Assembly: GCA_023231475.1 (NCBI GenBank) | Contig: JALJEE010001081.1 | Coordinates: 1-64,000 of the forward strand | Length of the DNA: 64,000 nucleotides | From: Seison nebaliae | Taxonomy: Eukaryota > Rotifera > Pararotatoria > Seisonacea > Seisonidae | Direction of reading: 5' to 3' | Shown here: piece after piece, positions 1-13,600 of the stretch | How the letters are laid out: each line of letters begins with the position of its first letter | Numbering within the stretch: position 1 is the stretch's first letter | Notes under the pieces: generated by a model | Told to the model about the DNA's origin: nothing | Seen by the model: the letters and a program-made list of their open reading frames with translations, nothing else | Databases searched by the model: none | Translations under genes and position numbers: made by a program

Positions 1-182
1 ATTTTGCTCAATTGAGGAAAAATTTTTTAAAAGAGTGCCCTAGTTATTTTAATCATACCTAATTTTTTTCAACTTTTTCAAAGTAGAAGCTGAACAACAA
101 TGTTGATTGTTGGAAGTTATCGTATTGTGGGAAGTAATTTATCATGGATGTTAAAGAAATAATAAAATTAATAACCAAAATT

Positions 183-568
183 TTATTTAAAACAAAAAAT
201 TAGTATCAATCCATCCTGTTCAATCTCATTTTGATTTGTTAATTTGGAATATGCATAAAAACGACTAATAGAGCGATCAACTTCCAAATCTTCCGATTTT
301 CCTTTTTGCAATTCTAATTTTTCGGTATCTGTTAAACTTCCAAAATTTTTTTTACATTTTCTGGAGCTAAGATGCCTTTTCATATAAAATCAATATATAT
401 AAATAACTAAATTATAATGAACCGTTGAATATTAAAGGATTTTGGATTTTGTAATACGATTCCACAAATCGTACATTCATAAAGTTTTTTCCCATTTGAA
501 TTTGTAGGTGTGTTCATTTTTTCCTTGAGGAAAGACTCATTTATAGTATGAGAGTTCGTTCCAGTCAT
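183..568 (-). CDS. Small single zinc-finger protein, two exons
   Basis: I do not recognise the family. The reconstructed protein is 112 residues, with exons 568-423 and 375-183 and a 47-nt GT-AG intron (376-422). Joining them restores one frame and completes a zinc finger. The motif YECTICG in exon 1 is followed after 14 residues by the H of QRHLSSRKC in exon 2, giving Cys-X2-Cys-X14-His-X5-Cys, a C2HC-type finger. Neither exon alone has a full finger, which is the main support for the splice. The start is the first ATG of the exon; the stop is TAA at 183-185. A basic and acidic tail follows the finger. It could be a small nucleic-acid-binding protein, but that is inference from the finger only. 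Confidence 0.6.
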
Positions 569-1158
569 TTTTCATTGAATTATTTATAATTGTAATTATT
601 TACAAAGAAAGTAAGTGAGCTATAAATTTAAAAAAAGAAAATTTAGCATCTGTGTTATTATATCCTAATTATTGTTTCTGTTTTTATTTTTCACCATTCA
701 CTTTTTTTGCTCAATTGAGCCAATTCAAGTATAGTACGGAGCGTCGCAGTGAATGCCTGATTTAGATGATTCAGATCAAATAAAGATTAATGAAAATCAT
801 TTATTGAGAAATAAAATATGAAAAAAAATAATAAAAAATATTCCATTTAATATAAATTCAAAGTTTAATTGACACTGTTATCAATTTAATTTTATTAAAA
901 TATTATTTTATTTTTCAATCCCGTATGCGACATTTATGTCGTGACAATTTCAATATTTTCAATTTCATAATTTAATCTAATTTCTTATTAAAAAAATATT
1001 TCTGACTAACAAAAATTATTGTAATTGATGATGAAAAGATAAGTAGAATATTTCAAATTAAAAATTGAAAGAAAGTTCTTGTGTGATAAGAAGAAGAACG
1101 ATGATTTATTCAATAATAGAAACAGTTGAAAATAGTTCGATTTAATATATTTCCAATA
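569..1158. other. Intergenic spacer, no gene seen
   Basis: AT-rich spacer between the small zinc-finger gene and the 3' end of the THAP-MBD gene. The 15-mer at 2-16 recurs at 705-719, so it flands the zinc-finger gene on both sides; its core CTCAATTGAG is a perfect 10-bp palindrome. No convincing ORF or RNA gene was found. Confidence 0.5.
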
Positions 1159-3248
1159 TCAATTCTTCGTTGCTTCTAATATTTTTAATTGTTCCAATTC
1201 GATTTGACGTTCACAATTCTCAATTTGTTCATTGAGTGATGCCAAATCTAAACGTGCCGAAGTCAATTTATCTGCCTGTTTCTTTATATCATCTTTAGTG
1301 ACCATATAATTTCGAATAAGTGGTTGATCACGACGAAACTCTTCGAATTTGAAGTCGTGTTTTTGACCTATCGGAACGGGGAAACTTTCCAAATCCTCCG
1401 TCGTATCTTGACTCACCATCAATCGATTCATTTGTTGTTCGATCGTATTACACAAACTGATTCGTAGAAGATCGTTATTCAAATTGAGAACTGACGACTC
1501 GTCGACTGAGAAGGAAAATTTGAAAAAAAAAAAGAATAATAAATTTAACTTGATAATCCGATTGGTAATGAGACATCATTGGAAACATCTAATCGTTTCT
1601 CCCATAAAGCTTGTATCGGTTTCCCTCGTTTCTTTCGAATAATACTCAAAATTTCATTAGCTAAATCATTACAAGAACCATTCGTTTTATTCAACTGCGA
1701 ATTCTCCAATGCTGACACATAAGAAGCGAGATATCTATATGTCAAAATATCATCCAATTGTCGAACTTGGGAACATTTCCTGGTTGATTTGATTTGATCA
1801 CCATCCTCGACAAAACTCTCCGAATAAGTTTCACTCATTTCATCATCGGTTAACGTTCCCATTTGACTATCACTTTCTTCATTTTCTGATGGTGTCACTT
1901 CGTCTCGATTTTCTTTATTTGATTTATGTTTTTTTTTCAAACGTTTTTTATATTTCTTGTCTCCATTTTGAGATCTGATTTCAGATTCGGATTCGGTTGT
2001 CTCTCCATCTCTTTTCTTCATAAATGATCGTTTTCGACGAGAAATCTCTTTTAATTCCGGAAACATATTCCCCAATAATTGACGGATTTGTTCTTCTCTT
2101 TCAATTTTCTCTCGATCCAATTTCGCTTGATGAATATCTTTCAAACGACTACTTGTACGACGACCATTGTCCAAAGTCATTTCATGTGTGATGATTTCGT
2201 TGGCAAGTGAGAAAACGGTCGGCTCAATACTCGGATCTTTTAACGACGATAAATAATCATAATCGATGAAATTATGTGCCAGACTTCTCATGATTGTGAT
2301 TGGAGTGCTCGGCAAATTGATCGATATTCGATTTGCTATTTTCTTCTCATCCGTCACATTTGGAATTGATGGAATAATGGAATTAGTAGTTTGTGATTTT
2401 GTTTGTTTTTGTTGAAGACGAATAAACAATTCTCGATCAGTTCGACCCGTTTGAAAATCCCATGTCTCCAAATTTAATTTACAACCGAAAAATTCTTCCA
2501 AATCTTTTTTTTTTGAAAAAATTTTTCCATCCGGAGACTCATAATGTCGACGGGAACGATGACAGATGGCTGACGAGTTATCATAAATGTCAACGGCCTT
2601 CCAGTCTTTGGGAAGAAGATGAATTCCATGATTATTCTGGGGAATTATTATGGCTCTCTTATTCTCCGCTTGATTTCCGTTCACATTCGATTTAACATCT
2701 ATTTTCTGTGTTAAAGACTGTTGTTGTTGTTGTTGTTGAGATAGAGATTGGACAGTTGGATTTGGACGACGTCTTTTCTTATATTCCTCCACTAATTTCT
2801 CGTAGATTTGAGAGTTTTGTACAAATAAATTTTCACTCGGAATTGCTCCTAAAACGAGTCGTCGTTTATTTTTCGCGTCATACGCATAATCCGTTTCACG
2901 GAAATGTAGAGAACAAATAAATTCTTCGTTACTAAATGCATTCTTTCGATTCAACGACGATAACCAGCGTCGATTGAATTCTGGCGGTTCTGGCGGTTTA
3001 TGTAACGTCATTCCTGGTTTCAAATTCTTCTCATTGGTCAAACATCCGGGAACCGCACAAATCGCTTTCGTTTGACGAATCTTCTCATTTCCATTCTGAG
3101 ATATGGCATTGTTCATATTATTCTTCTGATTCGAACGAATGACAGATGTCAAATTATTATTGTTCGTTAACATGTCAATGAAATTCTTATTTCCCGCCAA
3201 TAATTTGATGATGTCCGCCATTTGACTATTAGTCGCCGCTTCGCCCAT
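1159..3248 (-). CDS. THAP domain fused to methyl-CpG-binding protein MBD2/3
   Basis: The product is 681 residues in two exons, 3248-1550 and 1505-1159, with a 44-nt intron (1506-1549). Residues 64-140 are a THAP zinc domain: Cys64, Cys69, Cys112 and His115 are the ligands, with Trp95 and the AIPS proline also present. Residues 210-270 are an MBD of MBD2/3 type (LPKDW, SPDGKIF, WDFQTGR). The C-terminal MBD2/3 region follows: LWEKRL at 548-553, then the helix starting MVTKDDIKKQ at 634, which in MBD2/3 pairs with p66/GATAD2. MBD2/3 is the NuRD subunit that bridges DNA and the deacetylase complex. THAP, MBD and LWEKRL lie in one uninterrupted frame. A linker of about 200 residues rich in Ser, Glu and Lys separates the MBD from the C-terminal part, much longer than in MBD3. 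Known MBD2/3 proteins have no THAP domain to my knowledge. The start ATG is the first in frame. Confidence 0.88.
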
Positions 3249-3809
3249 TCTACAAGAATCCTTTCACTCGAAAATCGAATAATATTTAGGAAATGGGCAC
3301 TCCAAACTTATTTGATGTCTTCAAAATTATTCTCAGATCAAAGCTCAAAATTTCAATTTTTTCTTTCATTTTTCTTTCATTCTCTTACTATCTCATCATT
3401 GAATTCGATCGTCCCGAAAAAGATTTTCGTTCTTATATGATGGATATTTGAAGTTGGTGGAAATATGATTCCAAGACATGAACAACATTTCAAATTCCAA
3501 TGGAATAGGAAGAAAAAGAAAAATTTTTAAAAATAAAAAAATTTTAAGTTTCTCTAATTTCCGTTAAGTATCACGTAAAATAATCAGGAAATTGTTACAA
3601 ACATGAAAAATTAAGATTTTTAAACAAAAATTATTCAATTGAGAAATTGATGAATAAATAATTTATTAATTAAATTCTCTAAAAGTTTAAGAAAGAAACT
3701 GATAAAAAAAATTTAGATTATATAGAGTGAATGAGATCATTGATAGATAAATAATAAATTTGACATTATGGTAAAATTGTTGAGTGTGTTATTGATGAAT
3801 TTATCAGTT
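3249..3809. other. Intergenic spacer, no gene seen
   Basis: Lies between the start of the THAP-MBD gene and the 3' end of the GPCR gene, both on the minus strand. It must hold the promoter of the former and the 3' UTR of the latter. AT-rich, no credible coding stretch. Confidence 0.5.
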
Positions 3810-6800
3810 CTAATCTTCCAGCGAATAGTTGTGTGGCGGCCAATTGTTTTTGACGATGTCACTCGATTTGTTTTGAGCTACACGTTTCCCACCGTTCACT
3901 AGTGGCATATAAAATGTTTCGATTTTCTTCTCGTCCAAAGGCAGTTCTTGTATGTGTTTGGAGGATGAGGAGAGACTTTCCGCTATTTTCTGCTCGTCCA
4001 CATTTGGTGAGATGTCATCGGAACTTGTGTCATTTCTCGATCTTCCTTTGTGGTAATCGGTGATTATTGTTGGTTGAATTTTGATGTGATCACTATCGTC
4101 TTCTTCGTCATCTTCAGTGAGGAGATTATGATAATTATAATTTGATTCGTCGAAATATTCGGACAAAGTTTGAGTCATTTGATTATGAAATTCAGGTTGA
4201 ATTTCGTTTGATTGGAATGAATTCTCTTTGATTAAATCAGCACTTAAAGATTTCCTTAATGATTCTTTAATTGATTCGATCGAATTGGAATGAATTAATT
4301 CTAACGATTCTCTTTCGTCATCAATTGATGGTTTTTGATCAGACTTATTCGTGTCCAATAAATTGATGGGGGAAGTGATATCATTCTTGATATTGACTAC
4401 TAGATGAGCGATAAATGGATAAGAAATTCCGGTTGGTGATTTATTTTTACTTCCGATAATTGATGGTAAATTACTTCCGGTGAGTGATGGAGTTCCCATA
4501 TTAAATCGATTATGAGTAATACTTTTCCTTAAACGTTCTTTTATACATTTCTTATTTGGATGAAGTAATTCGTAATCGTTCGTTCCGGAGAAATCGAGAG
4601 AAACTATTGAATTGTCATTAATTGATAAAATATCTTTTACATCATCTTCACCATCTTCGAAATCGTTCGGCTTTTTCCATCGAAACGGAATTATCGGTTT
4701 TTTTGTTATTTTTGGCGTGAGAACTGATGACTTTTCTACTTCATCAAATTGATAACGAATTTGACGGAATGATGATGGATGTTGTTGATGATGAGTTGCC
4801 AATTGATCGAAACGAACATTCCGTTTTATACAATTATTCATATCGATATTGAAACTACTATTTTTCTTTACACTCTCTCGTCCCATCTTACCACCATGAT
4901 GGATACAATTTATTTGAACGTTATTCATATCTAATTGAGTGACGGAAGAATGTCGATCATTTGCACATTCTCGTTTCACTTTTTCAATTTCTTTAGCGGC
5001 GAGTAATTCTCGTTGGAGATTAGCCATCAATTCGGCCGCAGCAACTGCATCTCCACAACCGTCACAGAAACAACAGAGAAGATTCCTGATAATTTTCATG
5101 ACACTACGACGGAATTGAAGAGAGAATGCATAATAAATAAATACTTTGATAACATAATTCATTAAGTAAAGTAATTCGGTGAATTGTCTCAATGGCAATA
5201 AACTGTACAATAAATGAGATCGAGTTTTTTGAATTTCAAAGATGGAATTAGCTTGTTGTTTCTGATAGAATTGTTGTTTCCGATACAATTGTCGATTTAC
5301 AGTGAATAGAATTTTTTTCACACATTCGATCGGAAAACTCTCGTGGAAAAAAAGTGAGACATTTTTCAATTGTAATAATGGCAGAGGAGAACCGGACGAA
5401 TGGATTTGCGTCCATGACCACAAGTGATAGATGTACATGTTCAACGTCGAATGATAGATCGATGGACTGGATTGACAAGGTCGATCAATTTGCATTCGAT
5501 CTAGTTTAATGTTCGGCTCACTGGATGATGGGCCGATTGTGGAGGGCGAGTGTGGCGTCGTCATTTCAATGTACCATGCACTGGGATTTCTCTCGTTCAA
5601 TTTCCGATAAACTTTTTTCAAATTTCTTTCTTTCATAACGATAATTTTATCGTTCAATAATTTCGAAATATTCAATGAGGGTAAATGGAATTTGGGATTG
5701 AATCGATTTGAAATCATTAATTGTTGAATGCGTTCAAATTCCTGTTTGCGTAGATAATCCTTTAGATTGTCCAAACCGATTAACGATTCATAATTCATAT
5801 TCTCAATCTCTCCTCGAAGTTGTTGAATGAAATGCAATTTCTTCTCAATCAATTCTAACCATTCGCCACTCGTTTGTAGTTTGGCCGATGTGGAATATAA
5901 TCGAATACTCGCCGAATATGTTGCCACCCAAGTAGAGCAATAAGGGATGTTTAATAATGCGAACCAGATCGCCACCATCACTAATAACCAAGTAACACGT
6001 CGACGACTCTTCGACATCGATGAGGCCGTGGTGGTGGTTTGTTGTACATTCAATTTATGTGGATACATAATACTTCCTCGATGAGAATCAGTTTTACGTT
6101 GTGACAACCCGTCCACACTACTCCCGCCCACACCTTGTCCATCATTTGTCACATTCAATTCCAGTTCTATTCGTTCTTTCTGTCGTTTCGACCGGTAACG
6201 AACGGAGATGTTCGAGAAAGTTTGCTTTATTGTTTTCGCCTTCTTGTCTTTTTTTACACATTTCCGCCCACTCCCATCACCACTGTCTGCCTGATTGACG
6301 GTGAGTGATGATGATGGGACTTGTTTACAATCGACGTCGGAACTCTCGTCGTAGCCGAGCCAAAGTCCACCGCTATCAATCAGTGGTTCACTGTTTCGAT
6401 TATCATCATTATTCTTTGAACTTTTGTCTCGTGCACTTCGAACGAAAATGGATGATCGATTCAAATAACTTAATCGATTTCTCATCGTCTGTTGGAATTT
6501 TTGATATGGTTTCTTCTTGACTAATTTGAATAAATTAAATTAATAAATAATTAATTAACTAAATTAAAAAATAATAAAATTAAAGTAAGTAAACCTGCTT
6601 GTTTTTGTTTAGATTTGAAAAATTTACCAAAACGTCTCGACGCCACAATCAGTTTACTGATGATGACGGTATTAGTAATGAAAACGATGAGTATGGGAAT
6701 GAGTTGACATAACGCCACATACGTAACGGTAATGGGCAAATTGTAATATTGGAATTGTGGTAGAATATCGCACGTCGATTTTTTTATTCCATTGATAAAT

Positions 6801-7687
6801 AAATTATATAGACAAATAATCAGACTACAAAGTAATGTGCAGAAAACGGCGAAAATGGCGGCTCGTTTGGAACGCGATTCACTCACCGGCAAACAACATT
6901 GTGCAACGAATGTGCCAATTCGACGTCTCAATCTGATTTGTTTGAAATGTTGAAATTTCCTTCTTATTTTTTCAAAGAAACTCATCGTACTATTATTTTC
7001 ATTTTCAAATTGATCATCGATCGTATGTGTTTGTGACGCCGCACGAACTGATGATGATGGAACTAACATGGTCAATAATCGCTCGACGGACGAACTAACA
7101 ACAATCCATGCACTGCCCAGTCGAAATGCTCCTTTTAGAAAACATACGATACGACACCAAACTTCCGAATTATCCACCACATTTAATGGAAATGTTTCAT
7201 AATTGAAATAGGATTGAATTAATCTTGGAACACTATCCACACCATGAACTAGGAGAACAGTAGCGTCGACGAAAGCCATTGCAGCTAAATAGACATTCGC
7301 TGCTGCGGACGATGTTGACGAAGGATTATGAATTGCTGATGTGACGACAACATCGTCATGAATCTCGTTATTTTTCGTATTAACTAATAAACCGTCGGGG
7401 AAAGCGTAAATACGGAAAACGATGAGATTTACAAAGACGCCAAAAATGACAATGCTGATGGTGGCGACGATTCGTATGAGAGCGATGAGTCGCATGTTGG
7501 CCGTTTGATCGTGGGCCGATTGTGTTGAGTCGGTGTCATTTTCATTTGCGAACGACGAAGAGAATGGGGAGAATGTTTCGTTCAGATCGTTGGAGATGAA
7601 AGGAATGGTGGTAGTGACATCCTTCAACGTCCATCCGTTGACGTAATTGATGGTATAGAGTAAGATGATGTGAATGTTAAGAGACAT
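3810..7687 (-). CDS. Class A (rhodopsin-like) GPCR with giant loops and tail
   Basis: Two exons, 7687-6595 and 6520-3810, joined across a 74-nt intron (6521-6594), give 1267 residues. A signal peptide starts the protein. Predicted helices: TM1 about 68-95, TM2 129-152, TM3 175-208 (with WCRIVCF at its start and ERL in place of DRY), TM4 275-300, TM5 316-350, TM6 540-564 (WFALLNIPYC) and TM7 812-830 (NYVIKVFIYYAF, in the NPxxY position). The helix order and TM3 cysteine suggest an orphan peptide receptor of class A. The third intracellular loop is about 190 residues. The third extracellular loop is about 247 residues, where 10-20 is usual. The cytoplasmic tail is over 430 residues, beginning with a CCFC palmitoylation-like cluster. 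The intron falls at the end of TM5. Ligand unknown. The frame is open throughout exon 2, so the long loops are not obvious unspliced introns. Confidence 0.8.
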
Positions 7688-10600
7688 GGTTGGGAGAAGT
7701 TGAGGAATTCATAGAGAATATGTGGGACTAGTAGACGAGAATAGCATCGTCGAATTGATCAACCAACTTCTTTTGGAGATTTCGGGAAAGAAATCTGAAT
7801 GGCGAAATAATTGGATGAATATTTTCTTCTATATCTCATTTATCATTCGAGAAATCGAGTGAAAGGGAATGAATGTCAGACGCATTAATATTCACCTAAA
7901 TTCTCATCTGCGAAAATGTGGAGATCATGTTTGGCATGAAATAAAAATCGGGAAAAGAAATTATTAATGAGATGAAAATAAATATAATCGACTACAATCT
8001 CTTAATTCCGCTTCCATCATTCCAGATAACTTCTTTCCATTTCCCCTCCGAAAATCCAACTGCTAATCATTTTATTTACCGCTCTCTATAATTGGGAGGG
8101 ATGTCTATTCATTTCCTCTCTATCATTCATCAGTCAGATAATCTTGGAGACATGTTACATTTATCAATTATGAATTCCATTCCGATAAGAGAATGAGATG
8201 TGTGCGAAGATAATGATCAACCATTTACATGACATGATATTGATGAGGAGAAGATGAGAGCGATTATTTGCACAACATTCGATTAGCAGTAAATCTTAAT
8301 GAAATTAAACCGTTATTTACTACTCATGAATTCGGAGGGAGAGAATGTTTGAGGAGAGAAAACATAGAAAATCTTATCCTCTCACTGCACAATGACACCT
8401 AGTATTGCACCGAATATTATTCTCTGGTGTCAGTTGAGATGAGCATATATTTCCCCAATTTCCTTCCTAATGTCGACGAGAGTGGCATAATGGAAAAAAC
8501 GGAAAGCTGCATGGAAGAGAATATGGAGGAAGGTGAAACGTTATTCATAATATAAGGCTTTCATTATTCTCGACCCATTTGAATAGGAGTTGCTGTTAGG
8601 AGAGAATTGGAGAAAGGAAAATGGAATATTAGAAGAAGATTCTTTATCGCGACGAAGTTATTGATTTTCTAGAGAAACACTTCTTCCTCGGTTCAAGAGA
8701 GATGGTGATGAGAATGAATGGGGAAAATGGCTATTACATCCTGTCCCACCCCAACTCTATTACGGAATGGAGAGGAAGAAATAATGAGATGACGGAAGAG
8801 ATGATTGAGACAATGAGGGTAACAGTAAAATTACTAATTAATGTTAATCAACATTCTCTATGTGACATTTGGAGGAATGATGAATATCGAAAATCTTTTT
8901 CTTTTAAATCGCTTTCCATTTCTTCTCGTCTACCTGAACGACTTGGAGATAAACATGTCTATCGAATACCGTCGGATGGTGAGAGACATATGAAAATGAT
9001 TTACTTCTGACTCCAAATAAATTATATTGGGAATTTTTTCGATTTATTAACATGCAGTTGAGAATGATATTAAAAGACGAAAACATTTCACACACTTCCA
9101 AAAATGACTATATTCAGGACGGAATGAGTAAGATAATTTAAATTAATACTTCCTATTCCTTTCTGAACGGTTTGAGGAAGAAATGATGAAGAAACACAGT
9201 TGGAATCAATGGAACATCATTCGATGATTGTGCAGGAATGATGTCTGGGAAATATGGTGTTCAATCTGTGGAAGAATCAGCGAAATTCAACTGGAATAAT
9301 GATCAACATTCGAAATTCGCATTTTCTGTCACATAAACAGACTCAAACGAATATGAAGAGCACGGAAAAAAATAGGTAAACTCAATTTGTAGGTCATACA
9401 ATTGGATGATTATATTACGTTTCATAATTCCCATTTATTTTCAGAATTTCTGAAATCATTGTCGTCAGTCGCCTTCGATTTATTCGAAATCGAAAAGTGA
9501 AATTGGATGATTTGAAGATCGAGTTATCACGCAACTTCGGACACGGTGCAATTGGGTGTCGTGTTGATTTATTTGGAGAGTAAACAAAAACTTCCAAACA
9601 AATTCTCCCAATTCTATTCGTCTGTCCGAATTAATAGCAATCTGAAGTTTAGTTGACAAGTATTCCAGATTTAGACTATTCGGCTCCTACCGACATCCTC
9701 AACACACTACATTGATATTTATTAGTTACGTAGTGTATCGAGGAAGAGGGGCGGGCATGGTGAGGAAGGGAAGAATGAATGTTATAAAAGAATGAGGTAC
9801 GTGTGCACTGAATTAATTCGATATGAATATTTAATGGACTAATTTATCATAATCTTCCTCCTCCGTCTTCATTTCAAATGAAGATTGAAATTAATTAAGC
9901 ACATTCCACGAATTGAACAACAATTGATAATTGTCAATTGTTGTTGTGTGTTATGCGTTGTTGAAAGTAAAAAAAGAAAAGAAAGAAGTATAGAAAAGGG
10001 GAAAGAAAAAAAGTCGGTCGAACAGAAAATTGGCAATTGAACTCAAAAAACAAGCGAATTGGATGATAGTATCGGTTGGTGGACTGTTGATATGGTGGAC
10101 GTTGATGGAGATAATTGGGAGAGACTGCTGAGACGATTTGGAAAGCCGTGAATGGTGAGGGGATGGCAGGGAAGAAATGGTGAGGAATGGGATTGGGAGA
10201 AGGAATTGCATGATAGAATATGACAAAAGTCAACTCGTTATGTACATGTAGCGGCATCGGTCTTTGGGAAGGATAAATTATTTTCGTTCAAATTCTCATT
10301 AATTTATCATTACGTATGAAAGTTTAACAGAATAATTTCATTATGTTTCTTATTAGAGGAATTAGTTTCGGGAGGAGAAAAATGGAATTCGAATAAATAA
10401 ATTAAATAAGATAATTCGTCAGTGACAGATGGAGGAAGAAATGGAAGAAAGATAACGAATAATATTATAAAGTCGTTTCTCACTAAAAACCGTCAATTCT
10501 TCATTTGCATCGCAAGTTGGTGAAAGACTCACAGATATGAGAATTGATTGTTGCATAATTAAATGCGAATGAATTTTATTGTCAGAGAAATAATTAATTT

Positions 10601-13600
10601 TTTGTTGTTTCTATTGTGAGAGTGGAAGTGGAGGGGCGGCATGGATGAATGGTGTGGAAGAGAAGCATTGAGAACGATTCCCATAGACATTCTTCGATTC
10701 TGCTCCCTTCGACATGTAACTTCAATTTTGCTTTGTGAAGATGTCGTCCATCTGTACATGAGAGCGCTGTATTCGTTACTCTTCCTGGTGCTTGACGTTG
10801 TATAATCATCTATCAATCTCCCTCGTCTCTTATCTTCTTTTGTTGCGATTCACTTCCGAATACATGTCATTACATATGTAGATACATCTGTCTCATTCGC
10901 TAAAGTGACTTGGACTTGTAATACGATTAAAGTTGTTGTAGTCAGACAGTAGTTTAGTAGTCGACAACAAATTGGAATGGTTGACGACCTACAACCAAGG
11001 ATATCATTCTCCATTTTACAGTTTCCTCCCCGAAAAAGCAAGAACGATGATACCTAACTAAATCGATGGACGTATCACATCTTTTCGTCGTCGTGATTAA
11101 TGATTTCTTCTCGAAAGTTTTCTCCCGACCATTCTTATTTGTATTTCCTTCTATACTTCCTTTCATCCTTCTTCGTTTTGAATCTGCATAAATTTCCTTT
11201 TCACTAATTTGACTGGAGAACATAAAATTTCTATAGATTTCCAATTTATCCATTCCAATCCCCCCCGACCATCCCAACTATTACAATGCAACGAATTAAT
11301 CATAATATTTCCACTATAATTATATATGTCGGACAAATATGTCTTGACGTTAAGCTCACTCGCTCACTCGCTCACTCACTAGTACACATCGCCAAATATA
11401 CAATGATAGATGTGGCGATAAGAAACGTTGTCGAGGAAGCAATCGTCCATCTATTTTCATTCTTGACTTATTTACTTACAGCTCATAGAGGAAATAATCA
11501 ATAAATTACTTATTATCAATTCTGCACAATAACAAATAATATTTAATAATATTTAATATAATAAAACAATTGAAAAGAATAATATTTCTGCTTCGAGGTC
11601 ATTCCTAATTGCCTCCTTCCTTATTTCCCTTCGTTATTCCCTCCATTCTACACAATTATTCCAATGTTACATGTTGTGAGAATGCTGATGGGAAGTTGAA
11701 TGTATTCCTCCATCGTTCGACGAGTATTATTGCTTCGAATTTAATATCATTAATATCCATTCCTCAATCATCTCATAATGATCAGAAATGGGAATCCTAT
11801 TCTCCATTAATCTCAGGTTCTTCCCATTCAACTTTATAATTTGTCGTCTCGAATTCTTTTCTCGAATATTTTCCAGAAAACATTCGGATATGCACTCGCA
11901 ATTCATCGGAGATATCTGTTCCTTTTTCTGCCATTTTCTTTTAATTAAAAACTTCAACAAATTAATGTTTTCCTGTTGTGCCATTCTCTCATGTTGACTA
12001 CTCTCCAAATCCGATAATTTAATAACCGTCGAGAGATATGTTGTTATTTATGTTGGAGAAGGCTGCTTAACGACTTCATTATGATCCTCATCCATTATAC
12101 TCTTGCATCTGACAATGATGCTCACAATTATGAAAAAGATTGGCTCTCTCGAACACCATTCGACTCATCAGGAAACTGGTCAAGAACATACAACTTTTAC
12201 ATGGAACATAAGCCTTCTCTTTTCGTTCACACAATTTACTCTAATCTCATCATCAGCATTCTAATTGAATATAATACACTTATCTATTCATTCCCTCATA
12301 ATAACATTCATCAGTATTCTTTCTGTTGACTTCACTCTATTCTTTTCCAGTTTGATTCAGAGAGGAATGGACAAATAAATTAATAGCAAATCCATTTAAA
12401 TTGCCCATTCTCCATAATTAATGCATTATATTGGTATATCAGACTATCAAACTCATTCGACTTTCCCGGGTTAATATTAGAGTATTCTTTCGTCCTGAGG
12501 ACCGAAGACATATCATAAATATTCTTCCATTAAATTGTTAGATATCCCAAATTCATTTCTCCCAAACATTATTCTACTCCAAATCCGACTAGAAGCTAAC
12601 GCAATATTACATGCCGAAGGGGAGTGTAATTGAACCACATTAAAATGATTAAGGAAAATATTGGAATGGATTCGAAGCATTATTTCATATTAAAATCCTT
12701 CAACTAATACTTAACATACCATTGAATGAATATTGTATTCATACGACTTCCAATCATTATACTAACTTGATATAACGTACAAAGGAATGACTGCTGGCAT
12801 CAATGACAGGAACATATGCTTCCATCCTAACTTGATCGATAATGACTATAATAAGCTGAGAAACGATCATTACTTAACAGTCGAATTAATCCGATGATGA
12901 ACTTTAGTACAAATAATTTCATTTAATTGAAATGTTGTTTGGTGGATACTTGAGCGGATTTGTAAGAGATTCTAACGACTTAATGAGTATATGGAAAAAA
13001 TTTCTTTTCCTTTTGAACAAACTCGATCAAACGAAAAAAAGAAATAATTACCTCCCAACTTTGTAAATATTTTTGAATTTTGGGAGACCTATCTCAAATA
13101 TGTTTCATGGGAAAGAGAAACGTCTGAGGCCATGGAACATATCGATAAAGAAAGCCAATTCCCGATAGGTTTCAATAATTAGAGAAATAAACAGATCATG
13201 ATATTGTTCGAATGGTAATAGAATTTAAAATGATCGTGCTCTCTGATCCGAGATGATTACTCCTAATTAGACACATCGTTCTATTGCGTAGTGCACAGAA
13301 TGTGCACAAATACAAAAACTGTGGGAAAATAATAGAATTCGATGTTTGTTTATCCCGTGCTCTAATTGTGAGAGTTAATTGGTGTACGCTGAACAACTTC
13401 TTCGTTCAAGCAGTTAATAGGAATTGGAGAAATTATCGATACATTTCCTATTCAATAAATGGAGAGGAATTGCTACCAGGATGTCGAATTGACGTCTTGC
13501 CAATTTCAATTTAAATTCGTAACAACAACTGATTGTTTTCTAGCTCGACTAATTTGCGAATGGAAGTGACGGAATAATAGAGGACAATATAAGAAGATTA

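Noticed and set aside
8702-9010. 102-codon plus-strand frame
   Set aside because: No domain, no splice context, atypical composition; likely chance.
9934-10257. Two overlapping minus-strand frames of 91 and 107 codons
   Set aside because: Mutually overlapping, Phe/Pro/Ser low complexity from a purine-rich tract; no domain.
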